NCBI RefSeq assembly: GCF_004886325.1
Contig: NZ_QXFN01000002.1
Location: forward strand, 1 to 64,000
From: Cellulomonas telluris
Lineage (GTDB): Bacteria; Actinomycetota; Actinomycetes; Actinomycetales; Cellulomonadaceae
Direction: 5' to 3'
Length of the DNA stretch: 64,000 nt
The notes below the pieces were generated by a model. It did not search any database and had not been told where the DNA came from. It saw only the letters and a program-made list of their open reading frames with translations. The position numbers and the translations under genes are program-made. Position 1 is the stretch's first letter. The number at the start of each line of letters is the position of its first letter. Shown in pieces: positions 28,585-36,330 of the stretch.

Positions 28585-28695
28585 GGCACCTGCGGCCTCG
28601 CCGTGCGGGCCCGCAGGTCCCCGACGAGCATGGGGACGACCCTGGCGGGCGGCGCCGTCGCGCCGCCCGCCCGCACCGAGCGGGAGGAGATGCGC

Positions 28696-29313
28696 GTGAG
28701 CGAGGAACCGGGCAACCAGACGCCGGACACGCCCGACGTCAGCGAGACGGAGCTGCGCGGGAAGAGCGTCGACGAGCTGCGCGAGCTCGCGAAGGAGCAC
28801 GAGGTCTCCGGCAGCTCCGGCATGAAGAAGGACGAGCTCGTGCAGGCGCTCGCCGAGACGCTGCAGGGCCTGGCCTCGGGTGAGGGCGGCGGTGCCGGCG
28901 GCGGGGGCGAGGACGCGGACGACGTCGGCCCCGGCCCGGACGGCGGGCACGTGCGCACGGGTCCGGACACGTCGAGGTCCCTGAAGTACTCGCAGGAGGT
29001 CACGTCGCCCGACGACGAGCCCGAGCGCGCCGGCCGCAGCCTCGTGACGACGAGCCACGAGGTCATCAAGCAGTGGGCCGAGGACCGCGGCGGGCGCCCG
29101 GCGACGGTCGAGGGCACCGAGCACGACGACCACCTCGGCGTGCTGCGGCTCGACTTCGGCGACCAGGACGACCGGCTCACGCCCGTGACGTGGGACGAGT
29201 GGTTCGAGACGTTCGACGCGCGGCGCCTGAACTTCATCTACCAGGAGGAGCGCAAGGACGGGAAGCAGAGCAACTTCTTCCGGCTGGAGAGCCCGGACCG
29301 CGAGGACGGCTGA
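28696..29313 (+). CDS. Rho-N/SAP-like domain protein with branching-enzyme-associated C-terminal domain
   Basis: This 205-residue soluble acidic protein has two domains. Residues about 18-55 (ELRGKSVDELRELAKEHEVSGSSGMKKDELVQAL) are a helix-extended-helix of the Rho N-terminal/SAP type, usually nucleic-acid binding. A Gly/Asp-rich linker follows. Residues about 110-200 (TTSHEVIKQWAEDRGGRPATVEG ... WDEWFETFDARRLNFIYQEERKDGKQSNFFRL) match small proteins often misannotated as glucan branching enzymes. I prefer GTG 28696 because GGAGG lies 7-12 bases ahead; ATG 28690 would put the site too close. The cellular role is unknown. Confidence 0.75.
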   Translation: MSEEPGNQTPDTPDVSETELRGKSVDELRELAKEHEVSGSSGMKKDELVQALAETLQGLASGEGGGAGGGGEDADDVGPGPDGGHVRTGPDTSRSLKYSQEVTSPDDEPERAGRSLVTTSHEVIKQWAEDRGGRPATVEGTEHDDHLGVLRLDFGDQDDRLTPVTWDEWFETFDARRLNFIYQEERKDGKQSNFFRLESPDREDG

Positions 29314-29338
29314 CGCCCGCGCGCGCCGGCCGCGACCG

Positions 29339-30235
29339 TCAGCGGTCGGCGCGCGCCCGGTCGTTCGGTGCGTCCGCGTCCAGCACGACGTCGAACGCGT
29401 CGACGTCCCGCTGCTCGACCGTCGTCGGCGCCTCCAGGTGCACGGCACCGCTCGGCAGCAGCCCCGCGCCGCCGAACCGCTCCATGACGCGCCACTGGAC
29501 GGCGACGTCCTCGCCCGCGTGGTCGGCGGGCAGCCGGTCCCAGAACCCGAACCCGCCCACGTCGAGCAGCGCCGTGCGCCGGTACAGCACGCACGCCCCC
29601 ACCCACGCGACCTTGTAGGGCAGCCAGCCGCCCTCGGGCACGCCGACCTCGGCGGCGAGGTGCACGAGGTTCGCCGCGTTGTGCAGCGTCCACCGGTCGA
29701 AGCCCGGCTCGCCGCGGCGCACCCGCTCGGGGCGCACGCCGTCGCGCCACGGCTCGAACGGGCTGCGCTCGTGCGGGCGGTCGTCGTCGAGGTAGCTCAG
29801 GCCCTGCACGGCCGCACCGACGAACCCGCAGCCGAGCGTGGTCAGGGCGTCGTGCAGCCGCGCGAGCATCCCCGGCTCGAGCCAGACGTCGTCGTCGAGG
29901 AACAGCACGGCGTCCGCCCGCGCCTGGTCGAGCAGGAACTGCCGGTGCTCCGCGAGGCCGCGCCGCGGCAGGTGACGCAGCACCTCCACCGGGCGGCCCT
30001 GCGCGCGCAGCACCCGGACCATCGCCTGCACCGCGGGGTCGTCCGTGCCGGGCTCGCCGGGGGACTGGTCGCTGACGACGACCCGGAAGTCGGGACCGTC
30101 CTGCGCCGCGAGCCCGGCGAGCGTGACGGCGAGCACGCTGGCGCGCCCGGACGTGGGGACGAGCACGTCGACCGCCGGGGCGGGCGGCTCGGCCGGCAGC
30201 GGCCGCGCCCAGTCCCCGGACCAGCGGCGCGTCAC
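29339..30235 (-). CDS. GT2-family glycosyltransferase
   Basis: This 298-residue cytoplasmic GT-A enzyme has VDVLVPTSGRASVLAVTLAGLAAQ, VVVSDQSPG, the metal-binding LFLDDDVWLEPG and VAWVGACVLYRRTALLDVGGFGFWDRLPADHAGEDVAVQWRV with the catalytic GEDV. It transfers sugar from a nucleotide donor to a glycan acceptor. GTG 30235 overlaps the hldE stop (GTGA), so it belongs to the heptose locus and probably extends the same glycan. Donor and acceptor are not predictable. Confidence 0.88.
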   Translation of the reverse strand: MTRRWSGDWARPLPAEPPAPAVDVLVPTSGRASVLAVTLAGLAAQDGPDFRVVVSDQSPGEPGTDDPAVQAMVRVLRAQGRPVEVLRHLPRRGLAEHRQFLLDQARADAVLFLDDDVWLEPGMLARLHDALTTLGCGFVGAAVQGLSYLDDDRPHERSPFEPWRDGVRPERVRRGEPGFDRWTLHNAANLVHLAAEVGVPEGGWLPYKVAWVGACVLYRRTALLDVGGFGFWDRLPADHAGEDVAVQWRVMERFGGAGLLPSGAVHLEAPTTVEQRDVDAFDVVLDADAPNDRARADR

Positions 30236-31758
30236 GACGCGCCCGCGCCGCGCTCGGCCGGCTGCGGCGCCTCCCAGCGGATGCGCTCGACCATCGCGGT
30301 CGTCGAGTGGTGCGCGACGTAGTCGAGCATCGCCAGCTCGCCGCCGTACGCGCGCACGGCCTCCGCCTCGGCGAGCATCTCGGGCGTGTAGTCCCCGCCC
30401 TTGGCGTAGACGTCGGGGCGGATCCGCTCGATGAGCGGGATGGGGGTGTCGGTGCCGAAGACCGTCACGTAGTCGACGCACGCCAGCGCGCCGATGACGG
30501 CCGCACGGTCCTCGGCGCCGTTGATCGGCCGCTCGGGGCCCTTGAGCCGGCGGACGCTGTCGTCGTCGTTGAGCGCCACGACGAGCACGTCCCCGAGCTG
30601 CTTGGCCTGCTCCAGGTAGGTGGTGTGCCCGCGGTGCAGCACGTCGAAGCAGCCGTTGGTGAACACGATGCGGCGCCCGGCGCGGCGGTCGGCGTCGAGG
30701 CGCGCGAGCAGCTCGTCGGGCGGCAGGACGGGCCCCGACCGCGGGCGGCCGGTGCGGGCGGCGAGGCGCTCGACGAGGTCCGCGACCCCGCACACCGACG
30801 TGCCGAACTGCTGCACGACGACGTCCGCGGCCGCCTGCGCGACCTCCTGGCACACCGGCAGCGGCAGGCCCGCGGCACGGGCGACCGTGAGCGCGGCGAC
30901 GAACGTGTCACCCGCGCCCGACGCCTGCTTCTCCGTCGCGGGCTCGGCGACCGTGCGGTGCGGCTCCTCGCCGGGTGCGACGAGCACGGTGCCGGCGGCG
31001 TCGAGGGTGACGACCGCCGCCGCCGCGCCGGACGCGGCGAGGACCGCGTCGCGCTGCGCGAGCACGGCTGCCGCCCGGTCGCCGCCGCGGGCGGCCAGGT
31101 GCGGCACGTCGAGGAGGGCCGCGACCTCGGCGGCGTTGGGCGTCACGAGGTCGGGCCGCAGGTCCGCCCAGCGCCGCAGGTCGTGCGCGTCGACGACCGT
31201 GAGGGCCGGACGTGCCGCGGGGGACAGGACGGCGTCGCGGACCGGGCCCTCGAGCATGCCGACGCCGTAGTCGCAGACGACGAGCGCCCGCCCGTCACCC
31301 GGTCCGGGCGTCGCTCGCCGCACCGCCGCCGCGACGTCCTCGAGGACCGGGGCGGGGTACGGCTCGGACTGCTGCTCGTCCACCCGGACGAGCACCTGGT
31401 CGGCCGCGAGGATGCGGTTCTTCGCCGTCGTGCGCACCCGCCCGCTGACCACGACGCCGCCGGTGTCGACACCTGCGTCGGCGAGCAGGTCGAGCAGCCG
31501 GCGCCCATCCGCGTCGTCGCCGACGAGTCCGACGAGCCGCACCCGCGCGCCGAGCGCCGCGAGGTTCGCGGCCGTGTTCGCGGCACCGCCCGGCACGTAG
31601 CACCGCTCGGCGACGTCGACGACGGGCGCCGGGGCCTCCCGCGTGACGCGGTCGACCGTGCCGGTCCACCACCCGTCGAGCACGAGGTCGCCGACGACGG
31701 TGACCTCGGGCGCGGCACCGCGCAGGCGCGTCAGCAGGTCAGCGGTCACGACGGACAT
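30232..31758 (-). CDS. hldE: bifunctional heptose-7-phosphate kinase / heptose-1-phosphate nucleotidyltransferase
   Basis: This 508-residue cytoplasmic fusion enzyme makes nucleotide-activated D-glycero-D-manno-heptose. Residues 1 to about 320 are a PfkB-type kinase (VVGDLVLDGWWTGTV, YVPGGAANTAANLAALGA, KQASGAGDTFVAAL with the catalytic Asp). Residues about 350-495 are the nucleotidyltransferase (IVFTNGCFDVLHRGHTTYLEQAKQLGD, LKGPERPINGAEDRAAVI, YAKGGDYTPEML). In Gram-negatives the product is ADP-heptose for LPS. In a Gram-positive it should feed a cell-wall, S-layer or secondary-metabolite glycan. It is divergent from two GT9 genes, and GmhA and GmhB are not in the window. Confidence 0.93.
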   Translation of the reverse strand: MSVVTADLLTRLRGAAPEVTVVGDLVLDGWWTGTVDRVTREAPAPVVDVAERCYVPGGAANTAANLAALGARVRLVGLVGDDADGRRLLDLLADAGVDTGGVVVSGRVRTTAKNRILAADQVLVRVDEQQSEPYPAPVLEDVAAAVRRATPGPGDGRALVVCDYGVGMLEGPVRDAVLSPAARPALTVVDAHDLRRWADLRPDLVTPNAAEVAALLDVPHLAARGGDRAAAVLAQRDAVLAASGAAAAVVTLDAAGTVLVAPGEEPHRTVAEPATEKQASGAGDTFVAALTVARAAGLPLPVCQEVAQAAADVVVQQFGTSVCGVADLVERLAARTGRPRSGPVLPPDELLARLDADRRAGRRIVFTNGCFDVLHRGHTTYLEQAKQLGDVLVVALNDDDSVRRLKGPERPINGAEDRAAVIGALACVDYVTVFGTDTPIPLIERIRPDVYAKGGDYTPEMLAEAEAVRAYGGELAMLDYVAHHSTTAMVERIRWEAPQPAERGAGAS

Positions 31759-31926
31759 GCAGGCCCTCCCGGTGGGGTCGACGGTGGTGCCAGAGAAGCA
31801 CGCGAACCGGGCACCTGCTCGTCGAGCGCTCCTCCGATTGCCGCACCCCGGCCCGGGCACTAGGAAGGCAGCGGACCTCGCAGCGTCGCAGGCCCTCGTC
31901 CCCGACCGACCGAAGGAGCCCCGCCC

Positions 31927-33084
31927 GTGGTCCTGCCGAGCCCGTCCGCCCCGCTGCCCGCCGTCGGCCCCCTCGGCGAGCGGTTCGCCGACGTGCGGCG
32001 CATCGCGGTGCTGCGCGGCGGCGGCCTGGGCGACCTGCTCTTCGCGATGCCGGCGGTCGAGGCCCTCGCGCACGCGTACCCGGACGCCGAGATCACGCTG
32101 CTCGGCAGCCCGATGCACGCCGCGCTGCTCACCGGGCGGCCCGGGCCGGTGCACGACGTCGAGGTGCTGCCCGTCGCCCCCGGCGTGCGGGAGGCGCGTG
32201 GCCAGGAGGAGGACCCCGCCGCGACCGAGGACTTCGTGCGGCGCATGCGGGACCGCCGGTTCGACCTCGCCGTCCAGGTGCACGGGGGCGGGCGCAACTC
32301 CAACCCGTTCCTGCTGCGGCTCGGCGCCCGGCACACCGTCGGCACCCGCACCCCGGACGCCGTCCCGCTCGAGCGGTCGCTGCCGTACGTGTACTACCAG
32401 CACGAGATGCTGCGGGCCCTGGAGGTCGTCGGCCTGACCGGCGCCCCGGCGGTCGTGCTCGAGCCCCGCCTGGCCGTGACCGACGAGGAGCGCGACCGGG
32501 CCCGGCGGCACGTCGGCGGCGGTGACCGGCTCGTCGTCGTCCACCCCGGTGCCACCGACCCGCGCCGGCGCTGGCCCGCCGAGCGCTTCGGGGACGTCGC
32601 CGCCGCCGTCGCGGCCGACGGCGCACAGGTGCTCGTCGTCGGGGACGCGACGGACGTGGAGAACGCCGGCGTGGTCGTCGCGCGGGCGCAGGCCGGGCTC
32701 CCGCCCGCGGCGCGCGGACGCGTCGCGTCGCTCGCGGACCGTCTCGACCTGGGCGAGCTCGCGGGGCTGCTGAGCCTCGCGGACGTCGTCGTCGCCAACG
32801 ACTCCGGCCCGCGCCACCTCGCCCGCGCGGTCGGCGCGCCGACGGTCGGCATCTTCTGGTTCGGCAACGCGGTCAACGCCGGCCCGCTGGGGCGCTCGCA
32901 GGACCGCATGCAGATGTCCTGGACGTCGCACTGCCCCGAGTGCGGCATCGACTGCACGCAGGTCGGCTGGACCGCGCCGCGGTGCGAGCACGACCCGTCG
33001 TTCGTCGCCGGCGTCGAGGTCGCCCCCGTGCTCGAGGACGTCCGCGAGCTGCTGGGCACCGCCGCGCACGAGGCGGTCGCGTGA
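31927..33084 (+). CDS. GT9-family glycosyltransferase, heptosyltransferase-like (A)
   Basis: This 385-residue GT-B enzyme of the heptosyltransferase family has RRIAVLRGGGLGDLLFAMPAVEALAHAYPDAEITLLG at the N-terminus. The donor-binding half has LVVVHPGATDPRRRWPAERFGDVAAAVAADGAQVLVVG and VVVANDSGPRHLARAVGAPTVGIFW. A Cys-rich insert near residues 335-360 (HCPECGIDCTQVGW ... RCEHD) may bind metal and is not usual in WaaC/WaaF. GTG 31927 follows AAGGAG. It is divergent from hldE with 168 bp between starts and coupled to a second GT9 gene. Confidence 0.9.
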   Translation: MVLPSPSAPLPAVGPLGERFADVRRIAVLRGGGLGDLLFAMPAVEALAHAYPDAEITLLGSPMHAALLTGRPGPVHDVEVLPVAPGVREARGQEEDPAATEDFVRRMRDRRFDLAVQVHGGGRNSNPFLLRLGARHTVGTRTPDAVPLERSLPYVYYQHEMLRALEVVGLTGAPAVVLEPRLAVTDEERDRARRHVGGGDRLVVVHPGATDPRRRWPAERFGDVAAAVAADGAQVLVVGDATDVENAGVVVARAQAGLPPAARGRVASLADRLDLGELAGLLSLADVVVANDSGPRHLARAVGAPTVGIFWFGNAVNAGPLGRSQDRMQMSWTSHCPECGIDCTQVGWTAPRCEHDPSFVAGVEVAPVLEDVRELLGTAAHEAVA

Positions 33085-34100
33085 GCCTCGTCCGCCGCTT
33101 CGGCCCCCGCCCCGACGCGCCCGAGCTGCTCGCGCTGCGCGCGCTCAAGCTCGGCGACCTGCTCGTCGCCGTCCCGGCCGTCCGCGCGCTGCGGCGCGCC
33201 CACCCGGAGCACGAGCTCGTCCTCGCCGTGCCCGAGTGGCTCGAGCCCGTGGTCGCGCTCGTCGGGGGCGTCGACGTGCTGCTGCCCACGCGCGGTCTCG
33301 ACGACCCGCTGCCGGTCGAGCCGGGACGCGTCGACGTCGCGGTCAACCTGCACGGCAGCGGTCCCGAGAGCCGCGGGCTGATCGCGCGGCTGGGGGCCCG
33401 GCGCGAGATCGTCCACCACGTCGACGGCTGGGAGGGCGGCACGCCGTGGGTGCACGGCATCCTCGAGCGGGAGCGGTGGACGCGGCTGCTCGCCGACCAC
33501 GCCATCCCCGCCGACCCGGACGACGTCGGGCTGCTCGTGCCCCCGGTCGAGCCCGTCGCGCGGGGCGCCGCCGTCGTGCACGTCGGGGCCTTCTACGGGT
33601 CCCGGCAGTGGCCCGTGGACCGGTTCGCGCGGGTCGCGCGGGCGCTCGCCGACGAGGGGCGCGCGGTGCTGCTGACCGGCAGCGCCGCCGAGCGGGCGCG
33701 TGCGCTCGAGGTCGCGGCGGGCGCGGGGCTGCCGGAGGCGGCGGTCGTCGCGGGCGAGCTGGGGCTGACGGAGTTCGCGGCGCTCGTCGCCGCGGCGTCG
33801 CTCGTCGTCTCCGCGGACACCGGCGCGGCGCACCTGGCGTCGGCGTACGGGATCCCGTCCGTCGTGCTGTTCGGCCCCGCACCGCCGGAGGAGTGGGGCC
33901 CGCCCCCCGGCCCGCACGTCGTGCTCACCGACGCCTCCGTCCGCCGCGGCGAGACCTTCGCCGCCGACCCCGACCCGGCGCTGCTGGCCGTCACGGTCGA
34001 GGACGTGCTCGCGGCGGTCCGGTCGCTCGACGGCGTCGCGCCGCGTCGGCCGGCGGTGGACCTCGCACCGGCCGCGCCCGCCGCCGTGCCGGCCCCGTGA
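33081..34100 (+). CDS. GT9-family glycosyltransferase, heptosyltransferase-like (B)
   Basis: This 339-residue GT-B enzyme has LLALRALKLGDLLVAVPAVRALRRAHPEHELVLAVP, then VAVNLHGSGPESRGLIARL, VVHVGAFYGSRQWPVDRFARVARALADEG and SADTGAAHLASAYGIPSVVLFGPAPPEEWGPPPG. The GRQWP-type acceptor strand and SADTGAAHLA donor loop are family hallmarks. Its GTG start overlaps the previous stop as GTGA. Two unequal GT9 enzymes in a row suggest two successive heptose transfers, as WaaC and WaaF do in LPS. Confidence 0.9.
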   Translation: MSLVRRFGPRPDAPELLALRALKLGDLLVAVPAVRALRRAHPEHELVLAVPEWLEPVVALVGGVDVLLPTRGLDDPLPVEPGRVDVAVNLHGSGPESRGLIARLGARREIVHHVDGWEGGTPWVHGILERERWTRLLADHAIPADPDDVGLLVPPVEPVARGAAVVHVGAFYGSRQWPVDRFARVARALADEGRAVLLTGSAAERARALEVAAGAGLPEAAVVAGELGLTEFAALVAAASLVVSADTGAAHLASAYGIPSVVLFGPAPPEEWGPPPGPHVVLTDASVRRGETFAADPDPALLAVTVEDVLAAVRSLDGVAPRRPAVDLAPAAPAAVPAP

Positions 34101-34744
34101 CGCAGCCCGCCGCGGGGGGTGGGCGCGGTCCGGTCCGGCTGCTGGTCGTCCGCCACGGCCCCACCGCCTGGAACCTCGAGTCCCGGTACACGAGCCGCAC
34201 CGACCTGCCGCTGCACGCGTCGGCGGCCGGCGCGCTCGCACCGGTGCGGGAGCGGCTGCGCGGCGCGGGCGTCGCGCGCGTCCTGGTGAGCCCGCTCCGC
34301 CGCGCCCGGGAGACGGTCGACCTGCTGGTGGCCGGCACCGACGCCGCGGCCCTGCCCGTCGAGGTGCGCGACGACCTGCGCGAGGTCGACTTCGGCGACT
34401 TCGAGGGCCGCACGAAGGACGACCTGCGCACCGGCGACCTCGCGGGCCCGTTCGCGGCCTGGTTCACGCCCCAGCACGACCTGGTCGCCGCCCCGGGCGG
34501 GGAGACGTGGGCGTCGGCGCAGGAACGCGCCCGCCGCGTGCTGGGCGACGTGCTGGCGGACGGCCGCACCGCGCTGGCCGTCTCGCACGGGTACCTGCTC
34601 AAGGTCCTCGTCGTCACGGCCGTGCCGGAGGTCCCGCTCACGATGGTCCGCGGCGGGCACCTGCCCAACGGCGGCGTGACCGAGCTCGTGCACGACGGCG
34701 AGGCCTGGCACCTGCGCTCGGCGGGCTGGACGGCGGCCGCCTGA
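34097..34744 (+). CDS. histidine phosphatase superfamily protein (heptose locus)
   Basis: This 215-residue cytoplasmic phosphatase has LLVVRHGPTAWNLESRYTSRTDLPL with the nucleophile His. VLVSPLRRARETVDLL, LREVDFGDFEGRTKDDL and LAVSHGYLLKVLVV with the second catalytic His complete the phosphoglycerate-mutase-like pattern. Its GTG overlaps the GT9 stop (GTGA), so it is made with the heptosyltransferase-like enzymes. It may be the missing sugar-phosphate phosphatase of the pathway, in place of HAD-type GmhB, but that is inference. A hairpin terminator lies 152 bp downstream. Confidence 0.85.
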   Translation: MTQPAAGGGRGPVRLLVVRHGPTAWNLESRYTSRTDLPLHASAAGALAPVRERLRGAGVARVLVSPLRRARETVDLLVAGTDAAALPVEVRDDLREVDFGDFEGRTKDDLRTGDLAGPFAAWFTPQHDLVAAPGGETWASAQERARRVLGDVLADGRTALAVSHGYLLKVLVVTAVPEVPLTMVRGGHLPNGGVTELVHDGEAWHLRSAGWTAAA

Positions 34745-34895
34745 CCCGTCGTGACCGTCGTCACCGCACGGCGGCGGAACACCTCCCCGGCGCACCCGGT
34801 TGAGACGGGTGCCGCCCCGGTTCATGACCCCGGGCTCCAACATCAGCCGCTACGAGCGGCCACGCGCCGTGAGGCGTCTGTCGGGGCGGTCGCGG

Positions 34896-34923
34896 CGGGC
34901 CGGTGGGTGATCCCACCGGCCCG
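34896..34923 (+). terminator. terminator of the GT9/phosphatase operon
   Basis: CGGGCCGGTGGG (34896-34907) pairs perfectly with CCCACCGGCCCG (34912-34923) around TGAT and is followed by TCGTCGTCCC. Confidence 0.8.
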
Positions 34924-34925
34924 TC

Positions 34926-34985
34926 GTCGTCCCGGACCCTGTCGTCCCGGGCTCCGTCGTCCCGGCCCTCGTCGTCCCGGGTCCC
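34926..34985. repeat. four 15-bp tandem repeats beginning GTCGTCCCGG
   Basis: Four contiguous 15-bp units share GTCGTCCCGG and differ in their last five bases. They start directly after the operon terminator and end 29 bp before the alcohol dehydrogenase start, so they overlap its promoter zone. Confidence 0.75.
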
Positions 34986-35014
34986 GCACCGCCGGCGGGC
35001 CTAGGGTCGGGAGC

Positions 35015-36148
35015 ATGTGGACGTTCGCGACGGCGGGACGGGTCGTGGCCGGCGCGGGGGCGTCGGAGGGTGTCGCCGACCTGGTCGCCGGGCTCGGGCG
35101 GCGCGTGCTGGTCGTGGCCGGCGGGCACGCGGACGTGGACGCGCTCGCGGGCGGCGACGAGGTGACCGTCTGGCGGCACCGCGGCGAGCCGACGGTCGAG
35201 GACGTGCGCGCCGGCGTGGCCCGTGCCCGCGAGGTGCGGCCCGACGTCGTGGTGGGCTGGGGCGGCGGGTCCGTCGTCGACACCGCGAAGGCCGTCGCGG
35301 CGCTGTGCCGGGGCGACGGCGACGTGCTCGACCACCTCGAGGTCGTCGGCGCCGGGCGCCCCCTGCCCGCGGACGCGCCGCCCGTCGTCGCGGTGCCCAC
35401 CACGGCGGGGACGGGCGCCGAGGTCACCGCCAACGCACCCGTCCGCGTCCGGGAGCACGGCGTCAAGGCGAGCCTGCGCGGGCGCACGCTGCAGCCGGCC
35501 GTCGCGGTCGTCGACCCCGTCCTGACGCTGGGCTGCCCACCGGACGTCACCGCCTCCTCCGGCGCCGACGCGCTGACCCAGTGCCTCGAGGCGTTCACGA
35601 CGCCGCGCGCGACGCCGCTGACCGACCCGCTCGCGCGCGAGGGCCTGCGCCGGGCCGCGCGGAGCCTCGTGCGGGCGCACTCGCACGGCGACGACCTCGA
35701 CGCCCGCACGGACATGAGCGTCGCGGCGCTGCTGTCCGGCATGGCGCTGGCCAACGCCGGGCTCGGGGCGGTGCACGGGCTCGCGGCGGCACTCGGCGGG
35801 CGGCTGGGCGCGCCGCACGGCGAGGTCTGCGCGGCCGTGCTGGCCGCCACCACGGAGGCCAACGTGCGCGCCCTGCGCCGCACCGACCCCGACGGTGCCG
35901 GGCTGCGCCGCTACGCCGAGGCGGCGGCGGTGCTCACCGGCCGGGCGTCGGCGCGGCCCGAGGACGCCGTGGCGTGGCTCCGCGACGCGGCCGCGGCGCT
36001 CGGCCTGCGGGGTCTGACCGCGCTGGGCCTCGCCGGGGCCGACGTGCCGGAGGCGGCGCGTGCGGCGCTCGCGGCGTCGAGCACGCGCGCGAACCCGGTC
36101 GCCCTGGAGCAGGGCGAGCTGGAGGACGTGCTCCGCGCGTCGGCCTGA
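35015..36148 (+). CDS. iron-containing alcohol dehydrogenase
   Basis: This 377-residue cytoplasmic enzyme belongs to the group III Fe-ADH family. The N-terminal Rossmann-like part has VVGWGGGSVVDTAKAVAAL and VAVPTTAGTGAEVTANAPV for NAD(P)H. The metal site is in the helical half: Asp and His residues in SGADALTQCLEAF, GAVHGLAAALGGRLGAPHGEVCAAVL. It reduces aldehydes or ketones, or oxidises alcohols; maleylacetate reductase is a related possibility. ATG 35015 follows a GGGAG site. It is monocistronic, with no neighbour suggesting a pathway. Confidence 0.88.
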   Translation: MWTFATAGRVVAGAGASEGVADLVAGLGRRVLVVAGGHADVDALAGGDEVTVWRHRGEPTVEDVRAGVARAREVRPDVVVGWGGGSVVDTAKAVAALCRGDGDVLDHLEVVGAGRPLPADAPPVVAVPTTAGTGAEVTANAPVRVREHGVKASLRGRTLQPAVAVVDPVLTLGCPPDVTASSGADALTQCLEAFTTPRATPLTDPLAREGLRRAARSLVRAHSHGDDLDARTDMSVAALLSGMALANAGLGAVHGLAAALGGRLGAPHGEVCAAVLAATTEANVRALRRTDPDGAGLRRYAEAAAVLTGRASARPEDAVAWLRDAAAALGLRGLTALGLAGADVPEAARAALAASSTRANPVALEQGELEDVLRASA

Positions 36149-36330
36149 CGTCTCCCCGGGCCGGTCGGTCCGGGTGTCGGTGGGCGGGTGCAGCATGGGA
36201 CGGACCGGGACGAACCAGGGCGCCGCGCTCGCCGACCCGACGAGTCGCGGCGACGGCGCGGGTCCGTACCGCCGTGGCGCGCGGGCGGGGTCCGGGCGCG
36301 GGGACGGGCGACGAGGCACGGAGGGCACGC

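Noticed and set aside
34097-34744. Phosphoglycerate mutase (glycolysis)
   Set aside because: Only the general histidine-phosphatase motifs are present and the gene is coupled to glycosyltransferases. True Gpm proteins are about 245 residues with a different core.
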